Counted from the first letter of the stretch, positions 18,361 to 28,099 are shown. The stretch is 64,000 bases of DNA from Endozoicomonas sp965198415 (GCA_965198415.1 CBDAPN010000032.1:806001-870000), one strand, 5' to 3'. The notes: generated from the letters alone by a model not told the origin. Numbers and translations: made by a program.

Positions 18361-19551
18361 ATGAAGTTTGTAGATGAAGCAACAATTTCGGTTCAGGCAG
18401 GAAAAGGCGGCAACGGCTGCCTAAGCTTTCGCCGGGAGAAATTTGTTGAAAAAGGCGGCCCGGACGGTGGCGACGGTGGCGACGGTGGCAGTGTCTATGT
18501 CATCGCCGACAACGACCTCAACACCTTGGTGGATTACCGTTACCAAAGACACTACCAAGCGAAAAACGGTGAGCCCGGTCGAGGTCGAAACTGCACCGGC
18601 GCCAAAGGTACCGACATTGAACTCAAAGTACCAGTAGGCACCACCGTGGTGGATAACGACACCGAAGAGGTCATTTGTGACCTCACCCACGTAGGTGAGC
18701 GGGTCAAGGTAGCTCAAGGTGGGTTTCACGGCCTTGGCAATACCCGCTACAAATCCAGCGTAAACCGGGCGCCGCGTCAAACCAGCCCTGGCTCTGAAGG
18801 TGAAAGCCGACAATTACGCCTAGAACTCAAAGTCATTGCCGATGTCGGCCTTCTTGGCATGCCTAATGCCGGAAAATCGACCTTTATCCGTGCAGTTTCT
18901 CAGGCGCGGCCAAAAGTGGCGGACTACCCTTTCACTACTTTGGTGCCCAACTTAGGCGTTGTGGCGGTGGATCGCCACCGGGGCTTTGTGATTGCCGACA
19001 TTCCCGGCCTGATTGAAGGCGCTGCTGAAGGCGCCGGTTTGGGAATTCGCTTCCTCAAGCACCTCTCCCGCTGTCGTATTTTGCTGCATTTGGTGGATGT
19101 GGCTCCTTTTGATGACTCCGACCCGGTACACTGCGCCCGAGCCATCATCCAGGAGCTGGAGCAATTCAGCGCCACGCTGGCTGGCCGGGATCGCTGGCTG
19201 GTGTTGAATAAAGTGGATTTACTGCCAGAAGATCAGCGTGAGCTGGTGTGCCAGCGTATCGTCGATGAACTGAACTGGACCGGTCCGGTTTATCGCACCT
19301 CAGCCATTGCCGGACGGGGTACCGAAACCCTGTGCCAACACATCATGAGCTTCATTGAAGAGCGAGCCCTTGAGCAAAGTGAAAACGAAGCATTGGCCCA
19401 TGCAGAATCAGAGCAACTGAGCAAAATGGAAGCCGAGGCGCGTCAGCGCATGCGCCAGCTGGCCGAAGAGCGCCGTGCTCGCCGTGCCGCCAGCAAAGCT
19501 GGCGATGATGACAACGACGACGAAGAAATTGAGGTTTTCTACGCGCCATGA
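18361..19551 (+). CDS. obgE: Obg/CgtA GTPase
   Basis: The 396-residue protein has the Gly-rich Obg fold (FVDEATISVQAGKGGNGC, GGPDGGDGGDGGSVY) followed by the G domain: G1 GMPNAGKST, DYPFTTL, G3 DIPGLIEGA, G4 NKVD. The C-terminal tail is acidic (DDDNDDEEIEV). Obg acts in late 50S assembly and stress signalling. AGGAGATAAG precedes the ATG. Its stop overlaps the proB start by 4 bp. Confidence 0.97.
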   Translation: MKFVDEATISVQAGKGGNGCLSFRREKFVEKGGPDGGDGGDGGSVYVIADNDLNTLVDYRYQRHYQAKNGEPGRGRNCTGAKGTDIELKVPVGTTVVDNDTEEVICDLTHVGERVKVAQGGFHGLGNTRYKSSVNRAPRQTSPGSEGESRQLRLELKVIADVGLLGMPNAGKSTFIRAVSQARPKVADYPFTTLVPNLGVVAVDRHRGFVIADIPGLIEGAAEGAGLGIRFLKHLSRCRILLHLVDVAPFDDSDPVHCARAIIQELEQFSATLAGRDRWLVLNKVDLLPEDQRELVCQRIVDELNWTGPVYRTSAIAGRGTETLCQHIMSFIEERALEQSENEALAHAESEQLSKMEAEARQRMRQLAEERRARRAASKAGDDDNDDEEIEVFYAP

Positions 19552-20675
19552 GCAATCGCAATCGGTTACGGACAACCCGACGCTGGGTCATCAAAATTGG
19601 CAGTGCGCTACTGACCAACGAAGGCCAAGGGCTTGACCTGAGCCGTATGGACGACTGGGTAAGCCAAATGTGCCAACTGCGTCATCAGGGCATTGAGGTA
19701 GTACTGGTGTCTTCCGGCGCAGTTGCCGCTGGCATGGAAAAGCTCGGCTGGAAAGAGCGCCCTACGGCACTGCACCAATTACAGGCCGCCGCCGCAGTGG
19801 GGCAGACCCGGCTGGTGCAGGCCTGGGAACTTAGCTTTCAGAAACACAACACTCAGCCAGCGCAAGTGCTGCTAACCCATGACGATCACCGCGAACGCCG
19901 ACGTTACCTGAACGCCCGCAGCGCCTTGCGAACGCTGCTCGAAATCGGCGTGGTACCGGTCATCAACGAAAACGACACCGTCGCTACCAGTGAACTTCGC
20001 TTTGGCGACAACGACACGCTGGCGGCTCTGGTGGCAAACCAAGTCGAGGCGGACTTACTGGTCATTCTGACCGATCAGGACGGCCTGTTTACCGCCGACC
20101 CAAGAACCAACCCCCAGGCCACGCTCATACCTGAAATGCGTGCCCGGGATGAATCATTAAACGTGATGGCCGGTGGCGGTAGCGGTCGACTGGGGCGCGG
20201 GGGAATGCTGACCAAACTGCGCGCCTCCCGACAAGCCGCCGCTTCTGGGGCTGCAACGGTTATTGCCGGCGGTCATGGGAAGAACATACTTACCGGGATT
20301 TACCACGGCGAAGCACTAGGGACACTGCTTCTGCCCGACCATGAACCCTTAGCAGCCCGCAAGCAATGGCTGCAAGGGCACTTAAAAACTGCCGGCGAAC
20401 TGGTGCTTGATGCCGGTGCAGTTCGCGTGCTGCTAAAACAGGGCAAAAGCCTGCTGCCTGTGGGCGTAAAAGCGTTGAAAGGCGAGTTTCAGCGAGGTGA
20501 AATGGTCACCTGTGTGGATGAAGAGGGGCGCGAGGTGGCCCGGGGCTTAATTAATTACAGTGCCAGTGAAGTTGCAAAAATCATGGGCAAGCCCAGCCAT
20601 CAGATCAAGGCGCAGCTCGGTTATCAGCGGGAACCGGAATTACTGCATCGCGACAATATGGTGTGCTGCCAATAG
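19548..20675 (+). CDS. proB: glutamate 5-kinase
   Basis: The 375-residue protein has an amino-acid kinase domain (WVIKIGSALLTNEGQGLD, VLVSSGAVAAG, PVINENDTVA, FGDNDTLAALVA, LTDQDGLFTADPR) and a C-terminal PUA domain (LLPVGVKALKGEFQRGE to the end). It makes glutamyl phosphate, the first step of proline synthesis. Overlap with obgE (ATGA) indicates one operon. Confidence 0.97.
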   Translation: MSNRNRLRTTRRWVIKIGSALLTNEGQGLDLSRMDDWVSQMCQLRHQGIEVVLVSSGAVAAGMEKLGWKERPTALHQLQAAAAVGQTRLVQAWELSFQKHNTQPAQVLLTHDDHRERRRYLNARSALRTLLEIGVVPVINENDTVATSELRFGDNDTLAALVANQVEADLLVILTDQDGLFTADPRTNPQATLIPEMRARDESLNVMAGGGSGRLGRGGMLTKLRASRQAAASGAATVIAGGHGKNILTGIYHGEALGTLLLPDHEPLAARKQWLQGHLKTAGELVLDAGAVRVLLKQGKSLLPVGVKALKGEFQRGEMVTCVDEEGREVARGLINYSASEVAKIMGKPSHQIKAQLGYQREPELLHRDNMVCCQ

Positions 20676-20720
20676 GCAGTCACTCTTAATAACTGACATT
20701 CCCCGCCCTATCGCACCCGA

Positions 20721-20760
20721 AGGGCATCCACCCAAAGGGCATAAAGATGATGCTTTACGC
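20721..20760 (+). repeat. AGGGCAT repeat with hairpin, copy 1
   Basis: AGGGCAT occurs at 20721 and again at 20736 as AGGGCATAAAG. The latter starts a hairpin GCATAAAG-ATGATG-CTTTACGC (20739-20760) that recurs at 58529-58550. The remaining 338-bp gap to 21013 shows one weaker hairpin near 20781-20798 and no gene. Confidence 0.6.
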
Positions 20761-21013
20761 AAAATTTGGTAAAGCTTGCTTGGCAGGTAGAAACTTGCCT
20801 TCGGGTATTCCATCGGTCGGGGTCGCCTGAAGAAAATCTCCGCAACTAAAGAAAGCTGAACCATTTCTCGCTTTGGCTGTCTAAACTTTAGATTGCGAAG
20901 TTGCAACTGCACAGGCCACGAGATCCCAGAAGATACACCTAAATAATTAGCCCTATGGTGTGTGATAAAATCATTGTCGGCCAGTCAAAAACTTAATAAG
21001 TTGGGCAGCCCTG

Positions 21014-22168
21014 ATGACAATTCAAGCAAATTACATAACACTTGGCGCAAAAAGCAGCCTTGAATATAGCCTGCACAAAAATGAAAAGGATCATAAGCTA
21101 ATACGACTATTCAAAGGTGTGGTTGCTTTCTTTAAAGGCCTGTTAGGTTTATATAAAGTCAATGTTTTATCAGAGACTACGCGCAAGCTCACAACAAAAC
21201 ATCCACATGCTTCATACACTCTTCTCTTTAAAGATATAAACCAACGTTCCGTAAAACCTGCTACACCTGAAAACCACCTCACGAAAATGGAGACAGCGAA
21301 GATAGAGAACGATTCACAAGACGAATCAATATCGAGTGCTGACTCCACCCTAGCATCTGAAAGCAAGTCGTGGCCTGAAAAAGAGTTTTCGCCAGATTTT
21401 ATTAAAACAATTGAAATACTGAATCAATACGACGGGGAAAATATATCAACAAGATCTATGGGGGAACTATTCAATACTCTAGAAGCTGAGGTTATTGGCA
21501 GGCGCAAAAGTAGTTATAGCAACATGTTAAATAATTTTTTTACGACGTTTTTGCATCTTATTGATCGAAATGAATTCGATAAAAATGAGGCAGATGCAGC
21601 TAGAGTCGTCATAGCTGAGCGTTTAATAAACCTCGGCTTTTGTGCCAGCGACAAAAAAAACAGAACGCGCATAAAAAGAATAATAACGAACATAAAGGGT
21701 TCAGAACTTTATCATCTAAAAAAGCTATTTCACTATTTTGATGGTTTAAGCAGGGATTTTTCTAAAGTCTCAGAGCTTTGCACAACACTTTCACAAAAGT
21801 GTGGCAAAAATTTTCTTGATAAAAATAGTTCTGCTATAGGTCTGCGTGGAAGTTGTTACTTGATTATTCTTTGGCTTGACACCAACTTATTAGACGAAGA
21901 TCCAAATTTAATTAAATTCTTAAAGCTAGCCAGAAAGGTCTCAGCTCTGCGTTGTTACATCCCCATAATGCACACAAAAGAGAAGTTCGAAACTTTCTTA
22001 CTAACAATAACTAACAATAAGAAAAACTACTCTCGTGAGTTATTGCACCACTATAGAAGTGTACTTGACGAATTGATTCATCTAACCAAATATTTTCAAT
22101 TCACATTAACTGATGAACAAAATGCACTGGTCAATTATTTCATGTCTGATACAAAAGACACACAATAA
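21014..22168 (+). CDS. AT-rich orphan protein, unknown function
   Basis: The 384-residue protein is not recognised. It is basic and Lys/Asn/Ser-rich, coded in AT-rich DNA unlike the neighbours. Residues about 30-50 (IRLFKGVVAFFKGLLGLYKV) form one amphipathic or hydrophobic stretch. Residues 75-125 are Ser/Glu/Thr-rich and probably disordered. The rest looks alpha-helical (FLHLIDRNEFDKNEADAARV, LLHHYRSVLDELIHL). There is no signal peptide and no enzyme motif. Composition and isolation suggest horizontal acquisition. A secreted effector is one possibility, without direct evidence. Confidence 0.6.
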   Translation: MTIQANYITLGAKSSLEYSLHKNEKDHKLIRLFKGVVAFFKGLLGLYKVNVLSETTRKLTTKHPHASYTLLFKDINQRSVKPATPENHLTKMETAKIENDSQDESISSADSTLASESKSWPEKEFSPDFIKTIEILNQYDGENISTRSMGELFNTLEAEVIGRRKSSYSNMLNNFFTTFLHLIDRNEFDKNEADAARVVIAERLINLGFCASDKKNRTRIKRIITNIKGSELYHLKKLFHYFDGLSRDFSKVSELCTTLSQKCGKNFLDKNSSAIGLRGSCYLIILWLDTNLLDEDPNLIKFLKLARKVSALRCYIPIMHTKEKFETFLLTITNNKKNYSRELLHHYRSVLDELIHLTKYFQFTLTDEQNALVNYFMSDTKDTQ

Positions 22169-22222
22169 ATTAAATAGCCCCATAAATGCTTCTTAACTCT
22201 TAGCCTTTTTAACCCCCAGTAG

Positions 22223-22257
22223 TATGCCTGAGCAGACTAACACGTCGCTCAGGCATA
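22223..22257. terminator. hairpin between convergent genes
   Basis: TATGCCTGAGC and GCTCAGGCATA form a perfect 11-bp stem with a 13-base loop between the orphan gene and ybiT, which run towards each other. There is no T-tract, so it may be a bidirectional transcript end or a repeat. Confidence 0.5.
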
Positions 22258-22269
22258 TTGCTATAAACG

Positions 22270-23859
22270 TTACTCAACTCCTTGGCTGCGAAGGTAGTCG
22301 TCATAGGTGCCATGAAAATCCACAAGGCCGGACGCTTTAATCTCTATAATTCGTGTTGCCAGCGAAGAGACAAACTGACGATCGTGAGAGACAAAGATCA
22401 AGGTTCCCTTGTAGTTTTCCAGTGCTAGATTCAGCGATTCGATAGACTCCATATCCATGTGGTTTGTTGGTTCGTCCAACAGCAGAATGTTTGGCCGTTG
22501 CTGAATTAACTTGCCAAATAGCATACGCCCCTGCTCACCACCGGAAATAACCCGCACGGATTTTTTCAGATCACTTTGTGAAAACAGCATGCGGCCGAGT
22601 ACGCCACGGATTACCTGCTCATCATCGCCTGCGTTCATCCACTGGCTCATCCAGTCGAACAGATTCATGTCCATATCGAAATCGGCGCTGTGATTTTGCG
22701 CGTAGTAACCGATGTTGGCGTTTTCAGACCACTGAATCGAGCCGGTGCGCGGTGGCATATTTCCTGCCAACGTATGCAGCAGCGTGGTTTTACCGATACC
22801 GTTCTGGCCAATGATGGCGATACGCTCACCCACTTCTACCATCAGGTTGACTTTATTAAACAAATCTTCTTCAAAGCCCTGGCTGAGGTTTTCAACCACC
22901 AGCGCATTACGGAACAATTTTTTCTCCTGCTCAAAGCGGATGAAGGGGTTTTGCCTGCTCGACGGTTTTATTTCATTGAGCTGTATTTTTCCAATCTGCT
23001 TGGCACGAGACGTCGCTTGTCGTGCTTTAGAGGCGTTGGCAGAAAAGCGGCTAACAAACGACTGCAGCTCGGCAATTTGCGCTTTTTTGCGAGCGTTGTC
23101 GGCCTGCAGGCGTTCGCGAGCGGCGGTGGCAGCGGTCATGTATTCGTCATAATTTCCGGGCATTACCTGCAGTTTGCCGTAATCCAAATCCGCCATATGG
23201 GTGCAGACGCTGTTCAGGAAGTGGCGGTCGTGGGAGATGATGATCATAGTGCAGTCGCGCTGCTTCAAAACACCTTCCAGCCAGCGAATGGCATTGATGT
23301 CCAGGTTGTTGGTGGGCTCGTCCAGCAGCATGATGTCAGGGTCGGCAAAAAGTACCTGCGCCAGCAGCACCCGCAGCTTCCAACCCGGCGCTACGGCGCT
23401 CATCAGTCCATAGTGCTGCTCAATAGGGATATCGAGGCCAAGCAGCAACTCTCCAGCTCGCGCTTCGGCGGAGTAACCGTCCATCTCGCCAAATTGAACC
23501 TCAAGGTCAGCCACCCGCAGACCTTCTTCTTCAGTCATCTCGGCCTTGGCATAGATCGCATCACGCTCTGCTTTTACCTGCCATAGCTGCGCATGGCCCA
23601 TGATAACGGTATCAATGACGGTATAGTTCTCGTAGGCAAACTGATCCTGACTCAGCTTCGCCATACGTTCGTTAGGATCTTTGCTGACAGTTCCAGACGA
23701 TGGCTCCAGCTCACCGCCAAGAATCTTCATAAAAGTGGATTTTCCACAACCGTTGGCACCAATGAGTCCGTAGCGGTTGCCTTCGCCAAACTTGACGGAT
23801 ATATCTTCAAAGAGGGGCTTGTCACTGAACTGCATAGTGATATTTGCGGTTGAAATCAA
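22270..23859 (-). CDS. ybiT: ABC-F family ATPase YbiT
   Basis: The 529-residue protein has two ATP-binding domains: Walker A GANGCGKST and GQNGIGKTT, Walker B IMLLDEPTNNLD and ILLLDEPTNHMD, second signature ISGGEQGR. The first signature is altered (AVAPGWKLRVLLAQ), as usual in YbiT. The linker QSFVSRFSANASKARQATSRAKQI is nearly the same as in the enterobacterial protein. There is no membrane domain; ABC-F proteins bind ribosomes. The start is a TTG at 23859 with AGGA seven bases before it, and it aligns with the known YbiT start. The function in translation is inferred. Confidence 0.95.
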   Translation of the reverse strand: MISTANITMQFSDKPLFEDISVKFGEGNRYGLIGANGCGKSTFMKILGGELEPSSGTVSKDPNERMAKLSQDQFAYENYTVIDTVIMGHAQLWQVKAERDAIYAKAEMTEEEGLRVADLEVQFGEMDGYSAEARAGELLLGLDIPIEQHYGLMSAVAPGWKLRVLLAQVLFADPDIMLLDEPTNNLDINAIRWLEGVLKQRDCTMIIISHDRHFLNSVCTHMADLDYGKLQVMPGNYDEYMTAATAARERLQADNARKKAQIAELQSFVSRFSANASKARQATSRAKQIGKIQLNEIKPSSRQNPFIRFEQEKKLFRNALVVENLSQGFEEDLFNKVNLMVEVGERIAIIGQNGIGKTTLLHTLAGNMPPRTGSIQWSENANIGYYAQNHSADFDMDMNLFDWMSQWMNAGDDEQVIRGVLGRMLFSQSDLKKSVRVISGGEQGRMLFGKLIQQRPNILLLDEPTNHMDMESIESLNLALENYKGTLIFVSHDRQFVSSLATRIIEIKASGLVDFHGTYDDYLRSQGVE

Positions 23860-24171
23860 TGTATCGTCCTGTGTTTTGTAGTGTGTTGGTTTTTGAGCCT
23901 GAAAAAGTACCGCAGCCTACAGGGACTCTTCCTTTGAGCCAATAGGTAATTTGCAAATTCTGCTCAGGAGATTACCTGCACATAGCAGACAACATAGCAA
24001 GAAAACAGAAAAATAGCCTATAAATTCGATAGCTTTTAGCTAAATACTGCGGACAATTTCCAGATAAAAGCCACCATAGCTGATTACGACGTAGACCTGC
24101 CAGAGCGTGGGCGTTAGGTCAGAGTATATCCGAAACCTTAATTAACCCACCATCAGCAGGCTTTTTAAACT

Positions 24172-24187
24172 ATCGGTTGCAACCGAT
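24172..24187. promoter_or_regulatory. perfect 16-bp palindrome
   Basis: ATCGGTTGCAACCGAT is a perfect palindrome with a GTTGCAAC core like LacI-family operators. It lies 7 bp beyond the stop of the minus-strand secreted orphan, so it is either an operator without an obvious target or part of a transcript end. The rest of 23860-24194 shows no gene. Confidence 0.45.
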
Positions 24188-24194
24188 TAATTCT

Positions 24195-24632
24195 TCAGGG
24201 CTCTACCACCTCTAAATGAGCATAATGTGATCGAGGTTTCGTTTCATAAGTGATTAATTTTATAGAAAATTGAGACCCAAGATAAAGGTATCCACTACCA
24301 CCCGCTGGTAAATACCACTCGAATGAGCCGCTGAAACTTTCACCTTCATTGTTTATGCCATCGACACTAAAATTATGAGAGCTGTGCACCCAAGCACAGC
24401 TGTGAATCGGATTGGACGTAAAGGTAAGAGTAATTGTGATTTCTTTCCACGGCTGGACTGTAGCGGAAGCCGGTTCAACTTTATCAACGCAATAACCACT
24501 ACCTACGCTACTGACCTGAATAGGCTCTTTCAGGAAATTTCTGACCACAATATATTCGGTGCCCGCCCAAAGGTTAGTGGAAAAAAAAGCAGCGATACAG
24601 ACAATAAATATTGATATGTCGAATTTCTTCAT
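24195..24632 (-). CDS. small secreted protein, unknown
   Basis: The 145-residue protein starts with a signal peptide (MKKFDISIFIVCIAAFFSTNLWAG). The mature part is predicted beta-rich (YIVVRNFLKEPIQVSSVGSG, EITITLTFTSN) with two cysteines, at about 48 and 78, that could pair. It has no recognised domain. It sits alone, with 335 and 594 bp of non-coding DNA on either side. Accessory origin is likely. Confidence 0.6.
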   Translation of the reverse strand: MKKFDISIFIVCIAAFFSTNLWAGTEYIVVRNFLKEPIQVSSVGSGYCVDKVEPASATVQPWKEITITLTFTSNPIHSCAWVHSSHNFSVDGINNEGESFSGSFEWYLPAGGSGYLYLGSQFSIKLITYETKPRSHYAHLEVVEP

Positions 24633-25226
24633 TAGATCTGATCTCTGTCAACAAGATGATTATAACTTGCAGGCCTTTTAAGTTAATTAATACCCACAAA
24701 AGTTAGCACTCAACAATTAATAGCAAAGTAAGTTTACTGCACTATACCGGTTATACCATTACTACTTTCTAACACTATTGCTATATCCGCCTTGTTTTTT
24801 AAATCACTTTGGCTAATACGCTAAAACAAAATAAAAAAACAGACGACTATAAGAAAAAATAGCAACTAAATAATTATGCCTGACTTTTTTATCATGCATT
24901 TGCAGTGGCCATTAGAAAGATTTGATTTGTATTATGACCGTTCCCTTAAGCGCTGCTTATCGCGGCTTCTGTCATTTTTTTGCTCTTTCATAGGGCGGCC
25001 TCATTTGGCGCTAACCTTTAGATAACAGCCGGTAACCATCTTGCCTTGTATACCGCATTCGTTGCTGCAATCATGTGCTTATTTTTGACTCCATGCTTTC
25101 GTTGCAAGCAGTTCATCGCAGTTACATTTTTTATCCGTGCTTTGCACTGATCGTATTTATTTCAGACTGTCATTGAATCTCCCGCCAGGATCGCTAGAAT
25201 CATTGATTTTTTAAGATCACCGTTTT
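24633..25226. other. 594-bp AT-rich intergenic stretch
   Basis: No gene, RNA or strong repeat could be supported here. The left half is AT-rich and the right half approaches the average composition of the window. It separates two divergent genes and must hold their promoters, but no convincing -35/-10 pair was found. Confidence 0.5.
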
Positions 25227-26051
25227 ATGCCCATTAAACTTCGTTGCCCAATTTGCCATGAATCCCTGATGGCTCAAACACGCCACGCCCTGTGCCAGAA
25301 TAATCACCAGTTTGATCGGGCGAAACAGGGGTATCTGAACCTTTTGCCCAGCAATAAAAAGCGCAGCAAAAACCCCGGTGACGACGCAATGATGGTGCAG
25401 GCCAGAACCCGCTTTTTAAACAACGGATATTATCAACCGGTAGTTGATGCGGTGATTTCAACCCTGCACTCATTTGGCAGCGAGCCGCACTGCATTCTTG
25501 ATGCAGGCTGTGGCGAAGGGTTCTACACCACAGCCATTCAGTCCCGGCTTGGCGGCACTGTTTGCGGTGTGGATATTGCCAAACCCGCCATTCTCGCCGC
25601 CAGCAAACGCAGCCAAGCCATAACCTGGCTGGTCGCCAGCGTCAGTGACTTGCCCTTAATGGATGCACAGTTTGATACCATCATCAACATTTTTTCACGT
25701 AGTGACTGGACTGAGTTTGCACGGGTACTGAGACCCGGTGGGCGCATCATTATGCTGACTCCCGCTCAGCACCATCTTTTGGCTCTTCGCAGCGCCATTT
25801 ACGATGAAGTGCGACCGTACCCGGAAGATAAAAGACTACAAGACTTACCGCAGAGCCTATGCCTCAAGCAAAGCAAAAGCATCCGACACACCATGAAACT
25901 TCAAAGTGGTCAGGCGATTATGGATTTACTCGCCATGACCCCTCACTACTGGCACACCAGCAGCCAACAAAAGCAAAAGTTGGAACAAATGAATCAGTTG
26001 GAGTGCGAACTGGAAATGCGACTGTCTGTTATTGAAAAAAACAAACGTTAA
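25227..26051 (+). CDS. rlmA: 23S rRNA (guanine-N1)-methyltransferase RlmA
   Basis: The 274-residue protein starts with a zinc finger (CPICHESL, then HALCQNNHQFD), followed by ARTRFLNNGYYQPV and the SAM-binding loop ILDAGCGEGFYT. Motif IV is replaced by the NIFSR stretch, typical of RlmA. The enzyme methylates G745 or G748 of 23S rRNA. Length agrees with the family. It stands alone. Confidence 0.9.
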   Translation: MPIKLRCPICHESLMAQTRHALCQNNHQFDRAKQGYLNLLPSNKKRSKNPGDDAMMVQARTRFLNNGYYQPVVDAVISTLHSFGSEPHCILDAGCGEGFYTTAIQSRLGGTVCGVDIAKPAILAASKRSQAITWLVASVSDLPLMDAQFDTIINIFSRSDWTEFARVLRPGGRIIMLTPAQHHLLALRSAIYDEVRPYPEDKRLQDLPQSLCLKQSKSIRHTMKLQSGQAIMDLLAMTPHYWHTSSQQKQKLEQMNQLECELEMRLSVIEKNKR

Positions 26052-26078
26052 GAATACAAATACCGCCCATACCGCCTA

Positions 26079-26264
26079 TTACTTACCGTGTATCCATCTT
26101 ATCAATTCATCTACTTGGCCTGCCGCAACCGCTACCACCTTGTCGGCAAGCCCTATCGGATTTACCAAAAGCTGAACACTGTTCATTTTAAAAATGATCG
26201 CCATGACTGCTAGAGCTGTTCGCTTGTTCCCGTCATTGAAAGCATGAGCCTGAATAATAGACAC
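26079..26264 (-). pseudogene. Doc/Fic toxin remnant
   Basis: The 61 codons encode HAFNDGNKRTALAVMAIIF, the catalytic HxFxDGNxR core of Doc/Fic toxins, plus a C-terminal helix. The N-terminal 60-80 residues of a Doc toxin are missing and no antitoxin gene is adjacent, so this is a decayed fragment of a toxin-antitoxin module. Confidence 0.6.
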
Positions 26265-26386
26265 TCACCGGCGCTGCCCAACCCACAAAATAGCAGTTGC
26301 CACAATACCGTCACACTCGCGTCATAAAAAATTAACTTAGCGTCGCTATAAAAAGAGGCAGTCCAAAAACAATCGAGAGAAACGAC

Positions 26387-28099
26387 ATGAGTCGAGTATC
26401 CGTTATAGCCCCTTTAGCTCTTGCTGCGTCAACACTTCTAACCGGGTGTTCGATGCCGCAAAAAAATGCTGATATCAACCATCCTTCCATGGAGCCTATT
26501 GGTCGGTTTGCTTCTGGCAGTTATTTTCAAGGTGCTGCTGAGATCGTTGCCTGGCACAAATCCAGCCAGTCTATTTATGTGGTCAATGCCAGTGCCGGTA
26601 CAGTAGACATTCTCAGTGCAAAACAGTTGGATGGCGCCGCCCTGAATAACCCATTGACGGATTCCAACTTGCCGAAAGTGGGCAAAATATATTTGCAATC
26701 CGGCGTAGCCGACAGAGCGCTCGGTGCCGTTAACAGTATTGCCATTCACGGTGATCTGTTAGCGGTTGCAGTGGAAGGGAAGAATCGCCAGGAAAATGGT
26801 GTTGTGATTTTATATCGTTTAGACCCTGAAGGCGGCGCGATTTTTTCAAGCGTTGCAGAAGTAGGGCCTTTGCCAGATATGGTAACTTTTACTCCGGATG
26901 GTCGCTTTGTTTTAACGGCTAACGAAGGTGAACCGTCGCCGGATTACCGGATTGACCCTGAAGGTTCGGTCAGTATTATCGCTGTTGATGAAAAAACCCT
27001 CAAAAACGTCAACTTCGCCACATTTACCGAGTTTAACCAAGGCAGTAGACGACACCTTGAATTATCAGAAGATGTCCGTATTTTTGGCCGTAATGCCACA
27101 GTCGCTCAAGATCTTGAACCTGAATACATAGCGATTTCTGCCGATTCCACCAAAGCCTTCGTCACTCTGCAAGAAAATAACGCTCTGGCCATTGTGGATA
27201 TTGCGACAGCAAGGGTTGATGAGATTGTGCCCATGGGCTTTAAAGATTTTGGCCAGTCTGAGATTGATGCCAGCAATAAAGATGGCGGTATTCACTTTGA
27301 GAAGTGGGCAGAAGTCTACGGCATGTACCAACCCGATACCATTGTCAGCTATCAGGTTGACGGGAAAAATTACTTGGTGACGGCCAACGAAGGCGATGCC
27401 CGTGACTACTGGTATCCGGCCCAATCCGAAAGCGAGTGCATCAACAGTGGTGGATTGCAGTTTGATGAAGAGGATGGCTGCCTTGGGTTTAGTGAGGAAA
27501 TCCGTGCAGGCAAATTAACGCTTGATGCCGGTCACCCGCACGCCAAGGATGCACAGGATAAGAAAAAACTGGGGCGCTTAAAGGTCACCAAAACAATGGG
27601 CGATCTGGATAATGACGGAGCATATGAGCAAATTTACTCCTATGGCGCCCGCTCGTTTTCTATCTGGAGTGAGGAAGGTGAGCTGGTATACGACTCTGGA
27701 AGTGATTTTGGACGCATTACCGCCGAACTACTCGGAGCCAACTTCAACAATAACGATGATAAAACCAAAGGCGACAGCCGCAGTGACGACAAAGGGGGAG
27801 AGCCCGAAGCATTGGCCGTTGGTGAAATAGATGGAAGGCATTACGCTTTTATCGGGCTCGAACGAACCGGTGGTGTTTTTATGTACGACATCAGTGATCC
27901 CGAATCGGCAGAATATATCGATTACATCAATAACCGCGATTTCAGCAAAGATGCACAAAAACAAGTAGCAAGCGCCGGAGATCTTTCACCAGAAGGAATG
28001 ACATTTGTACAAGGGGCCGACAGCCCAACCGGCGCACCGTTGTTGATTGTTGGTCATGAGGTATCAGGAACCACAACGGTCTACGAATTGCAAAAATAA
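26387..28099 (+). CDS. choice-of-anchor I family lipoprotein
   Basis: The 570-residue protein has a lipoprotein signal peptide with lipobox LTGC (Cys21). The body is a beta-propeller-like repeat protein with paired motifs FVLTANEGEPSPDYR and LVTANEGDARDYWYP, Asp-rich DLDNDGAYEQ, and FIGLERTGGVFMYDISDP near the end. These are typical of choice-of-anchor I proteins. It is probably anchored in the outer membrane or the periplasm; the substrate is unknown. It is preceded by a weak SD and is monocistronic. Confidence 0.85.
   Translation: MSRVSVIAPLALAASTLLTGCSMPQKNADINHPSMEPIGRFASGSYFQGAAEIVAWHKSSQSIYVVNASAGTVDILSAKQLDGAALNNPLTDSNLPKVGKIYLQSGVADRALGAVNSIAIHGDLLAVAVEGKNRQENGVVILYRLDPEGGAIFSSVAEVGPLPDMVTFTPDGRFVLTANEGEPSPDYRIDPEGSVSIIAVDEKTLKNVNFATFTEFNQGSRRHLELSEDVRIFGRNATVAQDLEPEYIAISADSTKAFVTLQENNALAIVDIATARVDEIVPMGFKDFGQSEIDASNKDGGIHFEKWAEVYGMYQPDTIVSYQVDGKNYLVTANEGDARDYWYPAQSESECINSGGLQFDEEDGCLGFSEEIRAGKLTLDAGHPHAKDAQDKKKLGRLKVTKTMGDLDNDGAYEQIYSYGARSFSIWSEEGELVYDSGSDFGRITAELLGANFNNNDDKTKGDSRSDDKGGEPEALAVGEIDGRHYAFIGLERTGGVFMYDISDPESAEYIDYINNRDFSKDAQKQVASAGDLSPEGMTFVQGADSPTGAPLLIVGHEVSGTTTVYELQK

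Noticed and set aside
22223..22257. Rho-independent terminator
   Set aside because: The stem is perfect but there is no T-tract on either strand, so it is listed only as a hairpin/possible transcript end.
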